NCBI GenBank assembly: GCA_047495785.1
Contig: JBLDXI010000043.1
Span: forward strand, 62,001-126,000
Direction of reading: 5' to 3'
Length of the DNA: 64,000 nucleotides
Source of the DNA: Lepidodermella squamata
Lineage: Eukaryota > Gastrotricha
The notes under the pieces are model-generated. The model saw only the letters and a list, made by a program, of their open reading frames with translations. It was not told the DNA's origin and ran no database searches. Positions 1 through 10,130 of this stretch are shown piece by piece (position 1 is the stretch's first letter; the number at the start of each line of letters is the position of its first letter). A program made the position numbers and the translations under genes.

Positions 1-1372
1 CAACAAGCGATTCATAGCATGGCGGCATTGGCCCATAGTCATACATAACACTGTTGTAGTTCGGTGACATCTCCACAGGCACCGCAACAGGCATAGGCCG
101 CTCTCCAAGGCCCCAAGCTCCCTCGCCAGTCCATCTTACAGCTTGGACTATTCCTTCCGTCTTCACCTGGTCGAAAACCACATCACCCTGGGGTCGCCTT
201 GGTATAGTCCCGATAACAACTGGGAGGTACACTTTCAGGTCGAATGATCTAGGAACAATTAGGCCGATTTCTACGTGGTAGTTCACGCAGACTAGTGGTG
301 AGGAGATTGAAGGAGCTACTGGGGGCAGTTTGAACGGAATCTTCTCCCATTCGGCGACGTTGTCGATTAGGGGCTTAAGTAGCTGAGCTGGTTTGAACGG
401 CTCCATGGGCGTCATTGGGTAATCCTTAGAAGCAACGTGCTCGGATCCTGTATGAAAGTGGAAAGGTTCTGAATTTTTGCGAATCTAGGGCCTAAATTAG
501 TCCAACCTCCTTTTTCTCGCATCACTTGGCGCTGGACTAATTTGACGTAGGGCTGAACTCCATGCCGCGAGCGGTTGATCAAAGTACCGCTTACTAGTAC
601 AATGTCCTCTGCAATACATAAACCGAGTTATTGAGAAAGTATTTCTTCGGAACCAACCTGGGCAATAAGCGGCTCTATCGGTTTGGCCTTCGATTCTCAG
701 CGGACCTTCGGTGCACAGCCCCCAGCATATCCTCTTCGCATCTTCGGCCAAAACTGGAAACTGGAATTATAGGACTTTGATTAGGGTAAAGCAGAGATCG
801 CAAATATGATTACGTCGTACTGCATCAAATTGATGTCTATGAGTTGCAGAACTTTGATGGAACTATCCGCTATTTTTATGTCTTCCTCTTCGAAGGGAGA
901 TGTTGCTTCGAGCCAATATCGAACGTAGCCATGCGGCCCCTCAAATGATGTACTGAGACTTAGGAAAGCAAAATCAACCAAGAAATCAGTAAAAGAAGGT
1001 CTTACTTCGAGGGGAGATGAAATGTGAACGGAATCAGTGAAATTCCATGCGTGATAGCTCCTTTGATCTCGGTTATTGCGAAATAAAAACTCTGAGATGC
1101 AAGTACTTACCATGAGGAATAATGACTTCTTGAGGTAGGCGCAGGAGTTCTTTGGTTTCATGATACGTTATGGTGATGGTTTCGTTAACGCCCCCGCTTT
1201 GGTTTGAGTAGGTCTCAGTCCAATAGACCCGGGACTTTCCGATTAAAGTCACGGTTATGCTCTTTAAAGGTAACTTGCCCTTGGCTATGATTTCACAGTA
1301 GCCATGAAGCAGCTCCCCGGCGTAGTAAAGCGTCTTTTCTTTGATGACAACAGATATCGAGTCCAACGACAT
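1..1372 (-). CDS. alpha-arrestin (ARRDC-type) protein, C-terminus cut by window edge
   Basis: Six exons can be joined in frame: 1372-1111, 1060-1006, 958-814, 760-658, 608-507 and 447 to beyond base 1. The start is the ATG at 1370-1372. The product carries the arrestin N-domain strand with LPSNL, SFEG and GYVRYWLEA, then SGPLRIE-like TEGPLRIEGQTDRAAYCPG, then the C-domain with VCVNYHVEIGL and PVVIGTIP. Near the window edge it reads MPPCYES, which contains a PPxY motif of the kind that binds WW domains of Nedd4-family ubiquitin ligases. In the family, such proteins act as adaptors that bring membrane cargo to these ligases for ubiquitination and endocytosis. Introns are about 45-60 bases. The 3' end lies outside the window. 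Family assignment is firm; the orthology within ARRDC1-5 is not. Confidence 0.9.
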
Positions 1373-1959
1373 GTTTGTGATAGAAAAATGTGGGATTTTT
1401 TATATATTTTGCTGATGTCAAACTGTTGTTGTTTTTGAACGTGATTTTTGCTGACTGAAAGACATTAATCGCGATAAATCTGGCGCATCTTTCCCTTAAA
1501 TCGCGTCACGAAATAACGCACATGTCAATATTGGTCAAAAATCACGAGGGTTTCATTTTTCCTGTAATTTCGGTTTCAAAATAAATAGGTCGAAAGGCTG
1601 CTTCACTTACACAGCTCAATAACTGCCTTGAAACCGGTACAATTCCTAATGGACAAAAGATGAATTGTCCACCTGCCCATCACGTGATTCTACTTACATA
1701 CCACGCTGATGCACGCATGTAGCAAAATAAATTAACCCTGGACCCCGGATCAAATCGTGCGAAAATATCAAATGCACCATTATTCCGATTTATTTGTCAT
1801 AGATTGCCTTAATACATCGTTTATATCACCAATCACCAAATCACTGGGAACATGGAAGACTTGCAATCATTACAAGAGGTGGAATAGATTGGACTAGGTC
1901 TCTGATCACGAAAGCTCTTGAATGTAAGTTCGGTCAATTTCGAATTGCATCAGCAGAAT
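1373..1959. other. intergenic, arrestin 5' side to first FABP 3' side
   Basis: AT-rich spacer of about 590 bases between the start of the arrestin gene and the stop codon of the first FABP gene. It must hold the arrestin promoter and the FABP 3' UTR. I see no convincing open frame or RNA gene. Confidence 0.5.
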
Positions 1960-2769
1960 TTACTGGCGCTTGTACTTGCGGACGCTCTTAACGCCGTTAG
2001 CCTCGCACTCGGCGATCATGAGGTCACCCTCGACCCAGCGGGTGAAGTTTGAGTTGACGTCACCCTTCTGGGTCTGCAGCAGCTTGCCATCGCTGGTCAG
2101 CGTGAAGGTCGACTTGCATTTGCGGCCATCGGGCGTCTTCTCGTCGAACTCAACATCGAGGTCGAACTCGGTGGTCGAAGTGGAAACGGCGGATTCCTGC
2201 TTCATGATGATGTGGTTGCCGTTCACGGTGATGACGATGGTCGGCTTCGACGAGTCGGCGATCTTGCGGACAGCCCAGCTGACGCCAACCTCTGAAAATC
2301 AAAATCGAATTATAATCAGTAACAAGAACAAAAAGGTTTTATTTGATAGTGAACATTAATAGGGTTAGGGTTAGGGTTAGGGTTAGGGTTAGGGTTAGGA
2401 TTGGGATTAGGATAACCTTTAGGGTTAAGGCTTTAGTTAAGAGGGTATTAGAGTTAGGGTTAGGGCTAAAGCCTGGCTTAGTCTGGACTTAGTCCTAGGG
2501 TTAAGGGTTGAAGCCTGGATTCTGCTTAGGGTTAGAGTTATAATTCAAATTGCCTGTGACAGTGCTTCAAGCTTTATGAGTGTGTTCAGGATTGATTAGA
2601 TTAAGGATTAGGGCTAGGATCAAGATTAGTCAGATGTTTTTAAACCATATGGGTCTTATCATACAGTGAGGGGCTTATCATACAGTTTATAATAAAATTT
2701 CTTACCCTTCATGTAGGCATCGAAGTTCTCGGACGACTCCAATTTCCAGGTACCAGCGAACTGAGACAT
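1960..2769 (-). CDS. fatty-acid-binding protein, copy 1
   Basis: Two exons, 2769-2706 and 2291-1960, give 132 codons including stop (131 aa), the usual FABP length. The protein opens with FAGTWKLESSENFDAYMK, the classic first strand and helix of cytosolic FABPs, and ends with SVRKYKRQ, which keeps the R-x-Y pair that binds the fatty-acid carboxylate. The single intron follows residue 21, matching the first intron position of vertebrate FABP genes. The intron is 414 bases and holds a telomere-type repeat run. FABPs carry long-chain fatty acids and other lipids in the cytosol. Two related genes follow upstream in the same orientation. Confidence 0.95.
2361..2399 (+). repeat. interstitial telomere-type repeat (TTAGGG)n
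   Basis: About 6.5 perfect units of AGGGTT lie in the intron of FABP copy 1. Degenerate relatives (TTAGGATTGGGATTAGG and similar) continue to about 2540 and more loosely to about 2630. On the minus strand the intron transcript reads CCCTAA repeats. Confidence 0.95.
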
Positions 2770-2959
2770 TTTGATTGATGCTTAACTCGGAATTAAGTTT
2801 TCTCTAAAAATAAAGAACAATTCTTAACAGTGAATTAAGCTTTGTTTTAAGCAAAAATTAGCACATAGATAGCATTTGATTGTACGTGTTTTCGTTCCAA
2901 CATTGATTGGGAGGTTTCAACACTGATTTAAAAGTCAATCACATTATTTTATGAGCTGC

Positions 2960-3399
2960 TCACGCACGCTTGTACTTGCGAGTGCATTTAACTTTCTTGC
3001 ACTCGCAGGTAACAATCAGGTAATCGCCCTCAACCCATCGCTCGAAGATGGTGTTGTACTTGCCACGCTGGTCGTGGATCATCTTCTCGCCTTCCATGTG
3101 CACAGTCGACTTGCACTCGCGGCCGTCGGGCAGCTTCTCATCGAACTCCTTGCCCAGGTCGAATTCGGTGATGGTGGTCGTGACTGAGGACTCTTGCTTG
3201 AAGATGAAATGGTCGCCATTGACGGTCACGGTCAAGGTTGGCTTGGCAGCAGCAGCGATTTTACGAGTTGCCCATCCAACTCCGACCTCTGGAATTATTT
3301 TGTGAAAATTGGAAAGAATAAAGGATTTGGCTTACCCTTCATGTAATCATCGAAATTTTCCGACGAGTCGAACTTCCAAACTCCGGCAAATTGAGCCAT
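2960..3399 (-). CDS. fatty-acid-binding protein, copy 2
   Basis: Two exons, 3399-3336 and 3288-2960, total 131 codons including stop (130 aa). It starts MAQFAGVWKFDSSENFDDYMK and ends CTRKYKRA, so both FABP signature ends are present. The intron sits at the same codon as in copy 1 but is only 47 bases long. A TATA-like CTATATTTAT lies about 40 bases upstream of the ATG (near 3433-3446). Copy 2 differs from copy 1 in the middle strands (EGEKMIHDQRGKYNTIFERW), so the duplication is not recent. Confidence 0.95.
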
Positions 3400-3573
3400 T
3401 TCGGTTGAAATTCAAAAATTCAAACAAAAGTCTAATAAATATAGGAAAATTTGGACTTCAAGCTGTATTATAAATGAGTGATTTTTAGAAGCTTTGGCAA
3501 ACGAATTATGCTTATAATGGCAATATTTTGTGAGAAGCATTTAAAGCACCGGTGGCAGATCCTTTTTCGGGAA

Positions 3574-4104
3574 CTAGTTCACCCTATTGAATTTTCGAAC
3601 AGACGCGACTGCGTTGGCTTCACTGAGCACAACCATTTGCCCGGTTTCGTCGATGTATCGTGTTATTACCGCGTTGACCTTTCCAATTTGAGTATGGACC
3701 ATTTTCTGACCATCGATGAGCTTGACAGTTGACTGGAAAAAATTAAGGCACAGTTTCAGCATGTATTCCATGCTTATGGGGAAAATACCTTGCATTGCCG
3801 TCCATCAGCTGTTTTTTCATCGAATTCAACATCAAGGTCGAATTCGATGGCGTGCGAACCAAGACTAGAATCATGCCGAACGATGAAATGGTTGCCGTCC
3901 GATGTCGAAATTGAGAGTATCGGCTTAGCAAGTACAGCGCCTTGTCGATTCGCCCAATTAACCCCCAATTCTGTAGTCAAGATGATTTATCGATTGCGAC
4001 AAAAAAGTCTACTAGAATTACTTACCTTTCAGAAAAGCATCAAAATTGTCAGATGTGTCTAGTTTCCACGAACCGACCAGCGGACATGTAGCATCCTGAG
4101 TCAT
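3574..4104 (-). CDS. fatty-acid-binding protein, copy 3, divergent and with an extra intron
   Basis: Three exons, 4104-4026, 3970-3789 and 3732-3574, total 140 codons including stop (139 aa). The N-terminus is longer than in the other two (MTQDATCPLVGSWKLDTSDNFDAF). The last strand reads SVRKFNRVN, so the usual tyrosine of the R-x-Y motif is phenylalanine. The second intron, after CK in the middle of the barrel, is absent from copies 1 and 2 but is near a classical FABP intron position, so the neighbours probably lost it. The protein should still fold as a ten-stranded lipid-binding barrel, with a somewhat changed carboxylate site. Confidence 0.9.
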
Positions 4105-5779
4105 GGCGACAAGCGATCGATAAAAATGCCCTTGATTGTGTAAATAGATCAATTTTACGCATGGACACAATGACGAGTATCCTTTCTGCTGCTGAGGTAA
4201 TTTAAGCTTAGGTACTACACATCGTGTTTGGCCAGGCAGGCCTTATCTAAGCTGAAAAAACTTGTCGTGAGAAAGCACACTACGCTAGTTAGCAGCGTAT
4301 GTAGCTAATATTCGCAAAGCGGCGACTTTTTTGCCGTTATTTATTCATGCGCGTTGGTTGGTTGGTTAGCTATGGTATGTGTATGGTATGTGTATCACGA
4401 AAAAGCATTAGCACTCCGCAGCCTGAAAAAACCGACGTGGCCTAAGTTATGCCCTAATGATGGATAGTGAGGAAATAATGTCATGACAATTTTTTGAAGG
4501 AATAAAACTAGAAGTGGGTTATATGGACTTGTCTCCGAGAATGGTCGAATTATATGGGGCTTATCAAGCCATTTGTTTTTATGAACTTTGCTCTGTCGAC
4601 CGGTAGTCAGTATCTTATCAGCAGCTGCCGTTGCATTAGGCTCCTGGGAGGTCACACGTCACTGATGTCAAACATTAGCGGTATGAGGTATTGCGACTTG
4701 CGACTGCAGTGCTAATTGAGATGCACGCCAATTATGTACCAAATATGAATTTTAGGAGGAATTAATTTCGCTTAAAGGGGATTTCCATAGCACCAATAAC
4801 ATCCATCAACATATTCAGATTCTTATCGCCAAGTCACTCAGAAATAGGCTGAAAGCTGAAAATACTTCAAAATCTAAATATCCCGATTTCTGTGGAAAAG
4901 CTATATGAAAGCAAGACCAGAATCTAAACCCTTAGATATCCTTTTTACCCCAGCAAATTTCTGATGAATGTTTTGTGATAGGCAGAGTACAGAGTCGAAG
5001 TGAATAGCGTGTTCTGGAACGTTGGAGTGAGCAAAAAATTGCGAAATATTGAGATATAGCGCAATATTCTTCAATTTTAGGTAGGTAATTTTAGAAGCGA
5101 TCGTCATAATTGATGCGGAATAGAGATAGTAGAGGGTAGAGGTATGACGAGGGGTATGACTTTGACTTTGAACTTCGGAAACGAATATGATTATTCATCA
5201 AACTATACTCAAAATTAGGATTATATGCTACGATAAGGCGGAAGAATGTTTTTGAGAAAGTATGCACAGAGGATGGCGATCCTATTTGACGGTAAAATGT
5301 ATGGTCTGGCCGGTGCTGTACTCTGCAGACGGACTCGTCGGTTTTTTGTTATCAAAACGCTAGCCGGCACACCCTCTCGAACGCCGCAGCAGCCTAGATT
5401 TGTTTGTTTCGTTATCAATTTTTCGCATGTCAAAGATAACAAAATTATCGGTTTAGTCTGTGGCCGGTGCAGAGCCCTCGTGGCATTCAATTTGACAGTT
5501 GTTTTGAGGTTTAAGAACAAAACATCGTCAGTTCATACCTATCCTATATGAGTCGCAGCACAATCAGGACGAAGACAAAACGCTATAAAATGCTTAGAGA
5601 GCCATTTCATCCTTTATCCAGGTGGAAATTTTTCACCACTGCGATGGGTACCTGGATTGCTTCACTAAGCAAAATAAATGATATTGGCCATTTCTCCTCC
5701 GGCGATTGCATTTTCTGCTCTGTTGAAGAATTTTCTAAGCCGCTCTGAAAAAATGCGTCAAAAATAAATATGAAGAATT
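4105..5779. other. intergenic, about 1.7 kb
   Basis: AT-rich spacer between FABP copy 3 and the first ankyrin gene. It holds a short GGTT/GGTATGTGTAT tandem patch at about 4350-4395. Open frames on both strands at 5221-5551 overlap and lack family resemblance; I treat them as chance. Confidence 0.4.
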
Positions 5780-6552
5780 TTATTCCAAAATACAATATTT
5801 CTTGAAAATCTTAAGCACGAAATCATTCCTTTGTTCGACGGCGACTTGGCGAGCAGTTTTACCTTCTTTGTCACGTAGCATCGGATCGGCCCCTTTTGAC
5901 AGGAGAAAACCAACGACCTCAGCTCTGCCATTCCAAGTAGCTAACATGAGAGCTGTATTCTGACACACGGACCTAGCATCAAGATTGATTAATGGCGTTG
6001 AGATCGAGAAGCTAGAGCCAAGGTTGCATAGAATTTTCACGCATTGTGAGTGACCATTATTCGCAGCCATCATTAAAGGACTCATTCCATCCTCATCTTG
6101 CTGATTGACAAATCGTTGTAAGCAACTGATGGCTGTAGTCTTTGAGTCTCTATTTTCCTGCATTTCTTGCTGTTTCTTTCCTAATAACAGTTTCAGGACT
6201 TCATGGTTTCCAAACCAACAAGCGAAATGTAGGCAATTTGCGTTGTCTCGCCATGCTTCATTCGCGATTGTGTCACCGTGTTTTGATGAACTGTAATTAG
6301 CGTTGATCAATAGCAGGCTGGAACCGGCCAACATAATTCGCACCTGTTCGACTAAACCCTTCGCGCAAGCTTCGAAAAAAGCTTTTTCATCCTGAGTTTT
6401 TGCTTGCTTGAACAGATCGGTAGGAGTGTATGGTGGTGGCTAAAGTCAAAAATTATTTCAAGTTTTTTAAATTCCAAGGCGTGACTTACGTTCGAGTCAT
6501 CCTCTCCACGAGAGCTCATGTCACGCCTCAGTTGTTCTTCTGCCAGATTCAT
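5780..6552 (-). CDS. ankyrin-repeat protein with PPxY motif, ANK-only copy 1
   Basis: Two exons, 6552-6490 and 6439-5780, give 241 codons including stop (240 aa). The second exon opens with PPPYTPTDLF, containing a PPxY motif that could bind WW domains. Next comes AFFEACAKGLVEQV, then SKHGDTIANEAWRDNANCLHFACW and three to four ankyrin units (MSPLMMAANNGH, NTALMLATWNGR, LRDKEGKTARQVA), ending KIFKKYCILE. The opening FF-x-A-C and the D-x-S-x-HG segment recur at the head of the ankyrin block in the kinase-fused genes at 20-46 kb. Ankyrin repeats bind protein partners; none can be named here. The closest relative is the gene at 8135-8857. Confidence 0.85.
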
Positions 6553-7248
6553 TTTAGTGTAACAATTAAATTCAGTTTGTAGTATTTTTCTATCATACAG
6601 TGGTCTTAATTGTTTCTAGAAATGGGCGATCTCTTCAATTACCATGAAGGCGTGAGATTGTAGCCATTGAATGTCGCGTATATCGTAATGAGGGTACATC
6701 TCAGCCGTGAATGACCTATTTTAGAATTTTCATTCAGAATGCTACCCCCTCACTTTTCATGAAAAATTCGCACAAAACACTTTCTCAAAATGAGCATGCA
6801 AATATGCTTTGAGGCGTGCACATTTTGAAAGCATTTGGTAACGATTATCAGCATTGACCAAGTTTTGTAATGCGCATCATTTTAGATATTTATATCTAAT
6901 ATCTATGCCAAAACAATTCGGGAATAACTTCTGCGACAGGATTAACCGCTACCTTAGAAAAAGGGTCACATATAGACCAACATACACCGCAGATATCCAT
7001 AGGGGAATTACACATTTGATCGGTAATAACTCCCTTGAAACTCCGTGTAGAAAGCAACTTTTCATCAAAAATAACCTTCGATTTATTAGAGATTGCATGA
7101 AACAACCTTAAGAAAATGAAGTGATCGTTCAGAAGCGGATAGCATGAAGTAAGCTATGCTGGGATGCAAGTTCTCAGTCCACGGCGAAGCAGAAAAGCAG
7201 GATACTAGATTATGAGTGATTGAAAGGAACTTAAAGAGGCAGGATTTA
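6553..7248. other. intergenic, about 700 bp
   Basis: Upstream region of the ankyrin gene at 5780-6552 and downstream region of the secreted repeat protein. Open frames at 6854-7111 (plus) and 6896-7105 (minus) show no family features. Confidence 0.4.
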
Positions 7249-7764
7249 TTATAGAGCAGCGGCAGCAGTGGTGGGCCTCTTGTGGTTGCGAGCCTGGGCG
7301 GGTCCGGAGAAGGAGCCAGACTGCTGTTCACGCGCCTTGGCAGCGGCGGCGGTGGTTGGCCTCTTGTGGTTGCGAGCCTGGGCGGGTCCGGAGAAGGAGC
7401 CAGACTGCTGTTCACGAGCCTTGGCAGCGGCGGCGGTGGTTGGCCTCTTGTGGTTGCGAGCCTGGGCGGGTCCGGAGAAGGAGCCAGACTGCTGTTCACG
7501 AGCCTTGGCAGCGGCGGCGGTGGTGGGCCTCTTGTGGTTGCGAGCCTGGGCGGGTCCGGAGAAGGACTGCTGTTCACGAGCTTCAGCGACTTCCTCGCTG
7601 CTTTCCTTGATCAAATGGGATTCAGATCCGTGATGAGGAGGAGGGTGAGGACCATGCTTGTCCTCAGGATGTTGGCGGGCAGCCGGGCCGGAGCCAGTAC
7701 CCTGAGGGTTAGCCAGAACGACGGCGAAAAAGAGAACAGCGATCAGAGCGATACGGACGAACAT
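7249..7764 (-). CDS. small secreted protein of four tandem 28-residue repeats
   Basis: Single-exon gene of 171 aa. Residues 1-18 form a clear signal peptide (MFVRIALIAVLFFAVVLA). A His/Pro-rich linker (HGPHPPPHHGSES) follows, then four near-identical repeats of FSGPAQARNHKRPTTAAAA plus KAREQQSGS; the first repeat lacks two residues. Each repeat holds one dibasic KR, a possible cleavage site, and is strongly basic. A good TATA box lies at 7846-7853, and AATAAA overlaps the stop codon. I do not recognise the family. It could be a processed peptide precursor, a mucus or matrix protein, or a host-defence peptide. High expression is suggested by the compact TATA promoter. Confidence 0.85.
   Translation of the reverse strand: MFVRIALIAVLFFAVVLANPQGTGSGPAARQHPEDKHGPHPPPHHGSESHLIKESSEEVAEAREQQSFSGPAQARNHKRPTTAAAAKAREQQSGSFSGPAQARNHKRPTTAAAAKAREQQSGSFSGPAQARNHKRPTTAAAAKAREQQSGSFSGPAQARNHKRPTTAAAAL
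7265..7580 (-). repeat. 84-bp coding tandem repeat, about four units
   Basis: Nearly identical 84-base units encode the 28-residue repeats of the secreted protein. The unit is a multiple of three, so shadow frames on the opposite strand also stay open through the array. Confidence 0.95.
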
Positions 7765-7845
7765 GTTTCAACCGATTATGCTTTGACTTGTTAGTAAATA
7801 AATTTTGCTTTGGATGATTGGTGATTGTCAACCATTTCGACACGG

Positions 7846-7853
7846 TTTATATA
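7846..7853 (-). promoter_or_regulatory. TATA box of the secreted repeat protein
   Basis: On the minus strand the sequence reads GGGTATATAAACC, 82-90 bases upstream of the ATG at 7764. This places transcription start near 7820 and leaves a 5' UTR of about 50-55 bases. Confidence 0.7.
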
Positions 7854-8134
7854 CCCACAAAATGTCCACGTCCGTTCAAAAACGAATCACGCTAGTTGAC
7901 TCAGATGTCCCGCCTCCTCTTGACATGGAATTAAACCTGTTTGCTCGCTAGGCAGCTGTAGTGACTAGAGTGCGTCAAAAGATTCATTCATATGCTATTG
8001 ATTGTGGTTTGCTCACACATCCGAGCGGGCGATTTCACGTGGCAACACAACTTTTTGGCAACAGCTAGATTCCAGAAAGTTCCAAGTCCAATTTGTCTTT
8101 GGAATACTGACATACAAACTTGGCGATTTGTCAA

Positions 8135-8857
8135 TCATTCCTTTATTCCAAATTTCTTAAATACTTTCACAACAGCATCTTGCCTGAGTTCATACGCAAC
8201 TTGGCGCGCAGTTTTGCCCTCTTTGTCCCGCAACGTAGCATCAGCGCCTTTAGTCAGCAAAAACTCGACTACGTCCGTCTTGCCATTCCATGCTGCCAGC
8301 ATAAGCGCCGTATTCTTCAGAGGTGACGTCGCATCCAAATCAGCCAATGGCCGCGGATTCTCACCCTTCGCCTTTGCAACTAGAGCAACGAGACCAGCTT
8401 CGAAATCACACAGAATCTCAACGCATTTCATATGGCCGTTGTTAGCCGCTAGCATGAGAGGGCTCATCTCATTTTTGCCATCGCCATCTTGCTGATTGAC
8501 GAATCGCCGCAACCTGTCGATGGCTTCGACTTTCAAAGCGTGATTCTGCTCCAATTCCAGGTTCAATTTTCGGCCTAAGACATATTTCACGATGTCGTGT
8601 TTGCCGAACCAGCAAGCGAAATGTAGGCAATTTGCGTTGTCTCGCCATGCTTCATTCGCGATTGTATCGCCGTGTTTAGAGGCGTCGTAGTAGGTGTTGA
8701 TGAGATGAAGAGCATCGAACGTAAGACCGGCTGTTAGGAATTTAGCTTCTTCAATCAGGCCCTGACCACAGGCTTCGAAAAACACGCGTTCTTGCTCGCT
8801 TGTTGGGATGGGCAGGAACTTCTTTCTAGCTACAGCAGTTTGGTCATAGCTAGGCGG
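8135..8857 (-). CDS. ankyrin-repeat protein with PPxY motif, ANK-only copy 2, first exon unresolved
   Basis: The main exon begins after a splice acceptor (CTCTTGCAG) at 8857 and encodes about 240 aa. It opens PPSYDQTAV, again a PPxY motif, then VFFEACGQGLIEEAKFL, YYDASKHGDTIANEAWRDN, and four ankyrin units (LHFACWFGKHD, MSPLMLAANNGH, NTALMLAAWNGK, LRDKEGKTARQVA), ending VKVFKKFGIKE. It matches the gene at 5780-6552 throughout, with a longer middle loop. No ATG precedes the ankyrin block in this exon, so a 5' exon is needed. A stretch at about 8920-8975 resembles exon 1 of copy 1 (ATGAATCTGG) but has an in-frame stop, so the true first exon is unresolved. Confidence 0.8.
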   Translation of the reverse strand, partial: PPSYDQTAVARKKFLPIPTSEQERVFFEACGQGLIEEAKFLTAGLTFDALHLINTYYDASKHGDTIANEAWRDNANCLHFACWFGKHDIVKYVLGRKLNLELEQNHALKVEAIDRLRRFVNQQDGDGKNEMSPLMLAANNGHMKCVEILCDFEAGLVALVAKAKGENPRPLADLDATSPLKNTALMLAAWNGKTDVVEFLLTKGADATLRDKEGKTARQVAYELRQDAVVKVFKKFGIKE

Positions 8858-9539
8858 CTGCAAGAGAACAAAGAATTTCAATTAAAGAAGAGTTCAAGAA
8901 TCATTCTTGTAAATGCTTCAGATCGAGGCTATCATCCTATCTATTGAGCTGGCCACAGATCCTTTCCAGATTCATTCCAGAATTAAGGAATGAATCAGAA
9001 TTTATCTGATGAGAAATTTTATTCAAAGTTTAGGGCCATAATGACGCCCCCTGTTGGCTGAATAAGAGTAAGTCGCTTTAACACCTTTGTTGTAGCTTGC
9101 GTAGCTGAGGTCATAATCAGTGATTGCTTTGAGATGATAGATGAAAGCTGAATATAACTTTTCTGCTTGAAACTTATTTTGAAGAATTATGAAGAATTTC
9201 AAATTTTTGAACCTAGCAATGCTAAATGATTACGATGAATAGCGGCGCGTTTACTACGTCTTGCATGTTTTTTCTGAAAGAGACGCATGCACTGGTTGAC
9301 AGGCGACGAATTGCGATCAATAGACAGCTATGTGAATGCTTAGTACCGGCAAGACTGAATTCATGAATAACAGAAAAAAGTTACCAAATTTTTCTAGAAG
9401 AGCAAGATCTCCATTTCGAAGGTCCCATGAACTCAAACAAGTTCCAATTGAACAAATCATTTTTGTAAAATTGGAAAATTGATTTTCTCGTGAATTATCG
9501 GTATTTTATTTTTCAGCAATTTTTCGTGAAATTGGAAAT
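8858..9539. other. spacer with a possible decayed first exon
   Basis: Contains a stretch at about 8920-8975 on the minus strand resembling the first exon of the neighbouring ankyrin gene (MNLERICGQLNR then stop). The rest is AT-rich without open frames of note. Confidence 0.4.
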
Positions 9540-10130
9540 TTATTCCAATATTTTGTATTTTTGAAAGACTCGCAGAACTTCAGATTTTCGCAACCCATTC
9601 GATAGTTGATAAGCCGATCGACCGTCTCGGTCTCGAATCGCAGAATCCGCGCCTTTTCCAAGCAGAAAATCGACCACGGCCGGTCTGCCAAAATTAGCCG
9701 CCCACATTAGCGCTGTCGTTCCGCTTGAGTTAACACAGTCAAGATCCGCATTAAAATCGACCAAAATCTTCAAATGCTCCAGCCGGCTGTGATAAGCAGC
9801 AAACATCAGCGGCGACATAAAATCGAACCGATCGCCATTAAATCTGTCGATAATCGATGATTTCTCGATTTTTCTAAGTAACAATTCAAGCGTGTCGGTT
9901 TTAGGCGGCCAACATGCGAAATGAAGGCATGTCGAGTTGTTCGACCACGGTGACTCAATTATCGAATCCCCATGCGATTTTTTGAGGTACCTAGATTCTA
10001 CCAAATTCCGATCCACGTCACTGAGCAACCGTTCCACTTGACTGGTTTCGCCACGTGCGACGTGTTCAAAAAATTGGCGTTCGATTTCGACTGTGGTTAA
10101 AATTTCGAAATCGCTATCAGAAGGTGGCAT
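9540..10130 (-). CDS. ankyrin-repeat protein, ANK-only copy 3
   Basis: One exon of 197 codons including stop, starting at the ATG of MPPSDSDFEI. The same order is seen as in copies 1 and 2: ERQFFEHVARGETSQVERLL, then KKSHGDSIIESPWSNNSTCLHFACW, then ankyrin units MSPLMFAAYHSR, TTALMWAANFGR and IRDRDGRSAYQLS, ending VFQKYKILE. The PPxY motif of its sisters is reduced to PPSD and is lost. It is the most divergent of the three and is either a complete single-exon gene or lacks a short 5' exon, since an acceptor-like AAAACAG sits just upstream of the ATG. Confidence 0.8.
   Translation of the reverse strand: MPPSDSDFEILTTVEIERQFFEHVARGETSQVERLLSDVDRNLVESRYLKKSHGDSIIESPWSNNSTCLHFACWPPKTDTLELLLRKIEKSSIIDRFNGDRFDFMSPLMFAAYHSRLEHLKILVDFNADLDCVNSSGTTALMWAANFGRPAVVDFLLGKGADSAIRDRDGRSAYQLSNGLRKSEVLRVFQKYKILE

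Noticed and set aside
1970-2359. Plus-strand open frame of 129 codons over FABP copy 1
   Set aside because: Antisense shadow of a gene with a clear FABP product and proper splice sites.
2361-2399. True chromosome end
   Set aside because: The array is short, lies inside an intron and is flanked by normal gene sequence on both sides, so it is interstitial.
5221-5551. Overlapping frames of about 100 codons on both strands
   Set aside because: No family resemblance, no splice support, and each mirrors the other.
6896-7105. Possible transposase scrap on the minus strand
   Set aside because: I could not match it to any specific transposase motif; kept as intergenic.
7268-7794. Long plus-strand open frames (121 and 170 codons) over the repeat gene
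   Set aside because: They are shadows of the 84-bp repeat, which stays open in several frames. Signal peptide, TATA box and codon use all support the minus strand.
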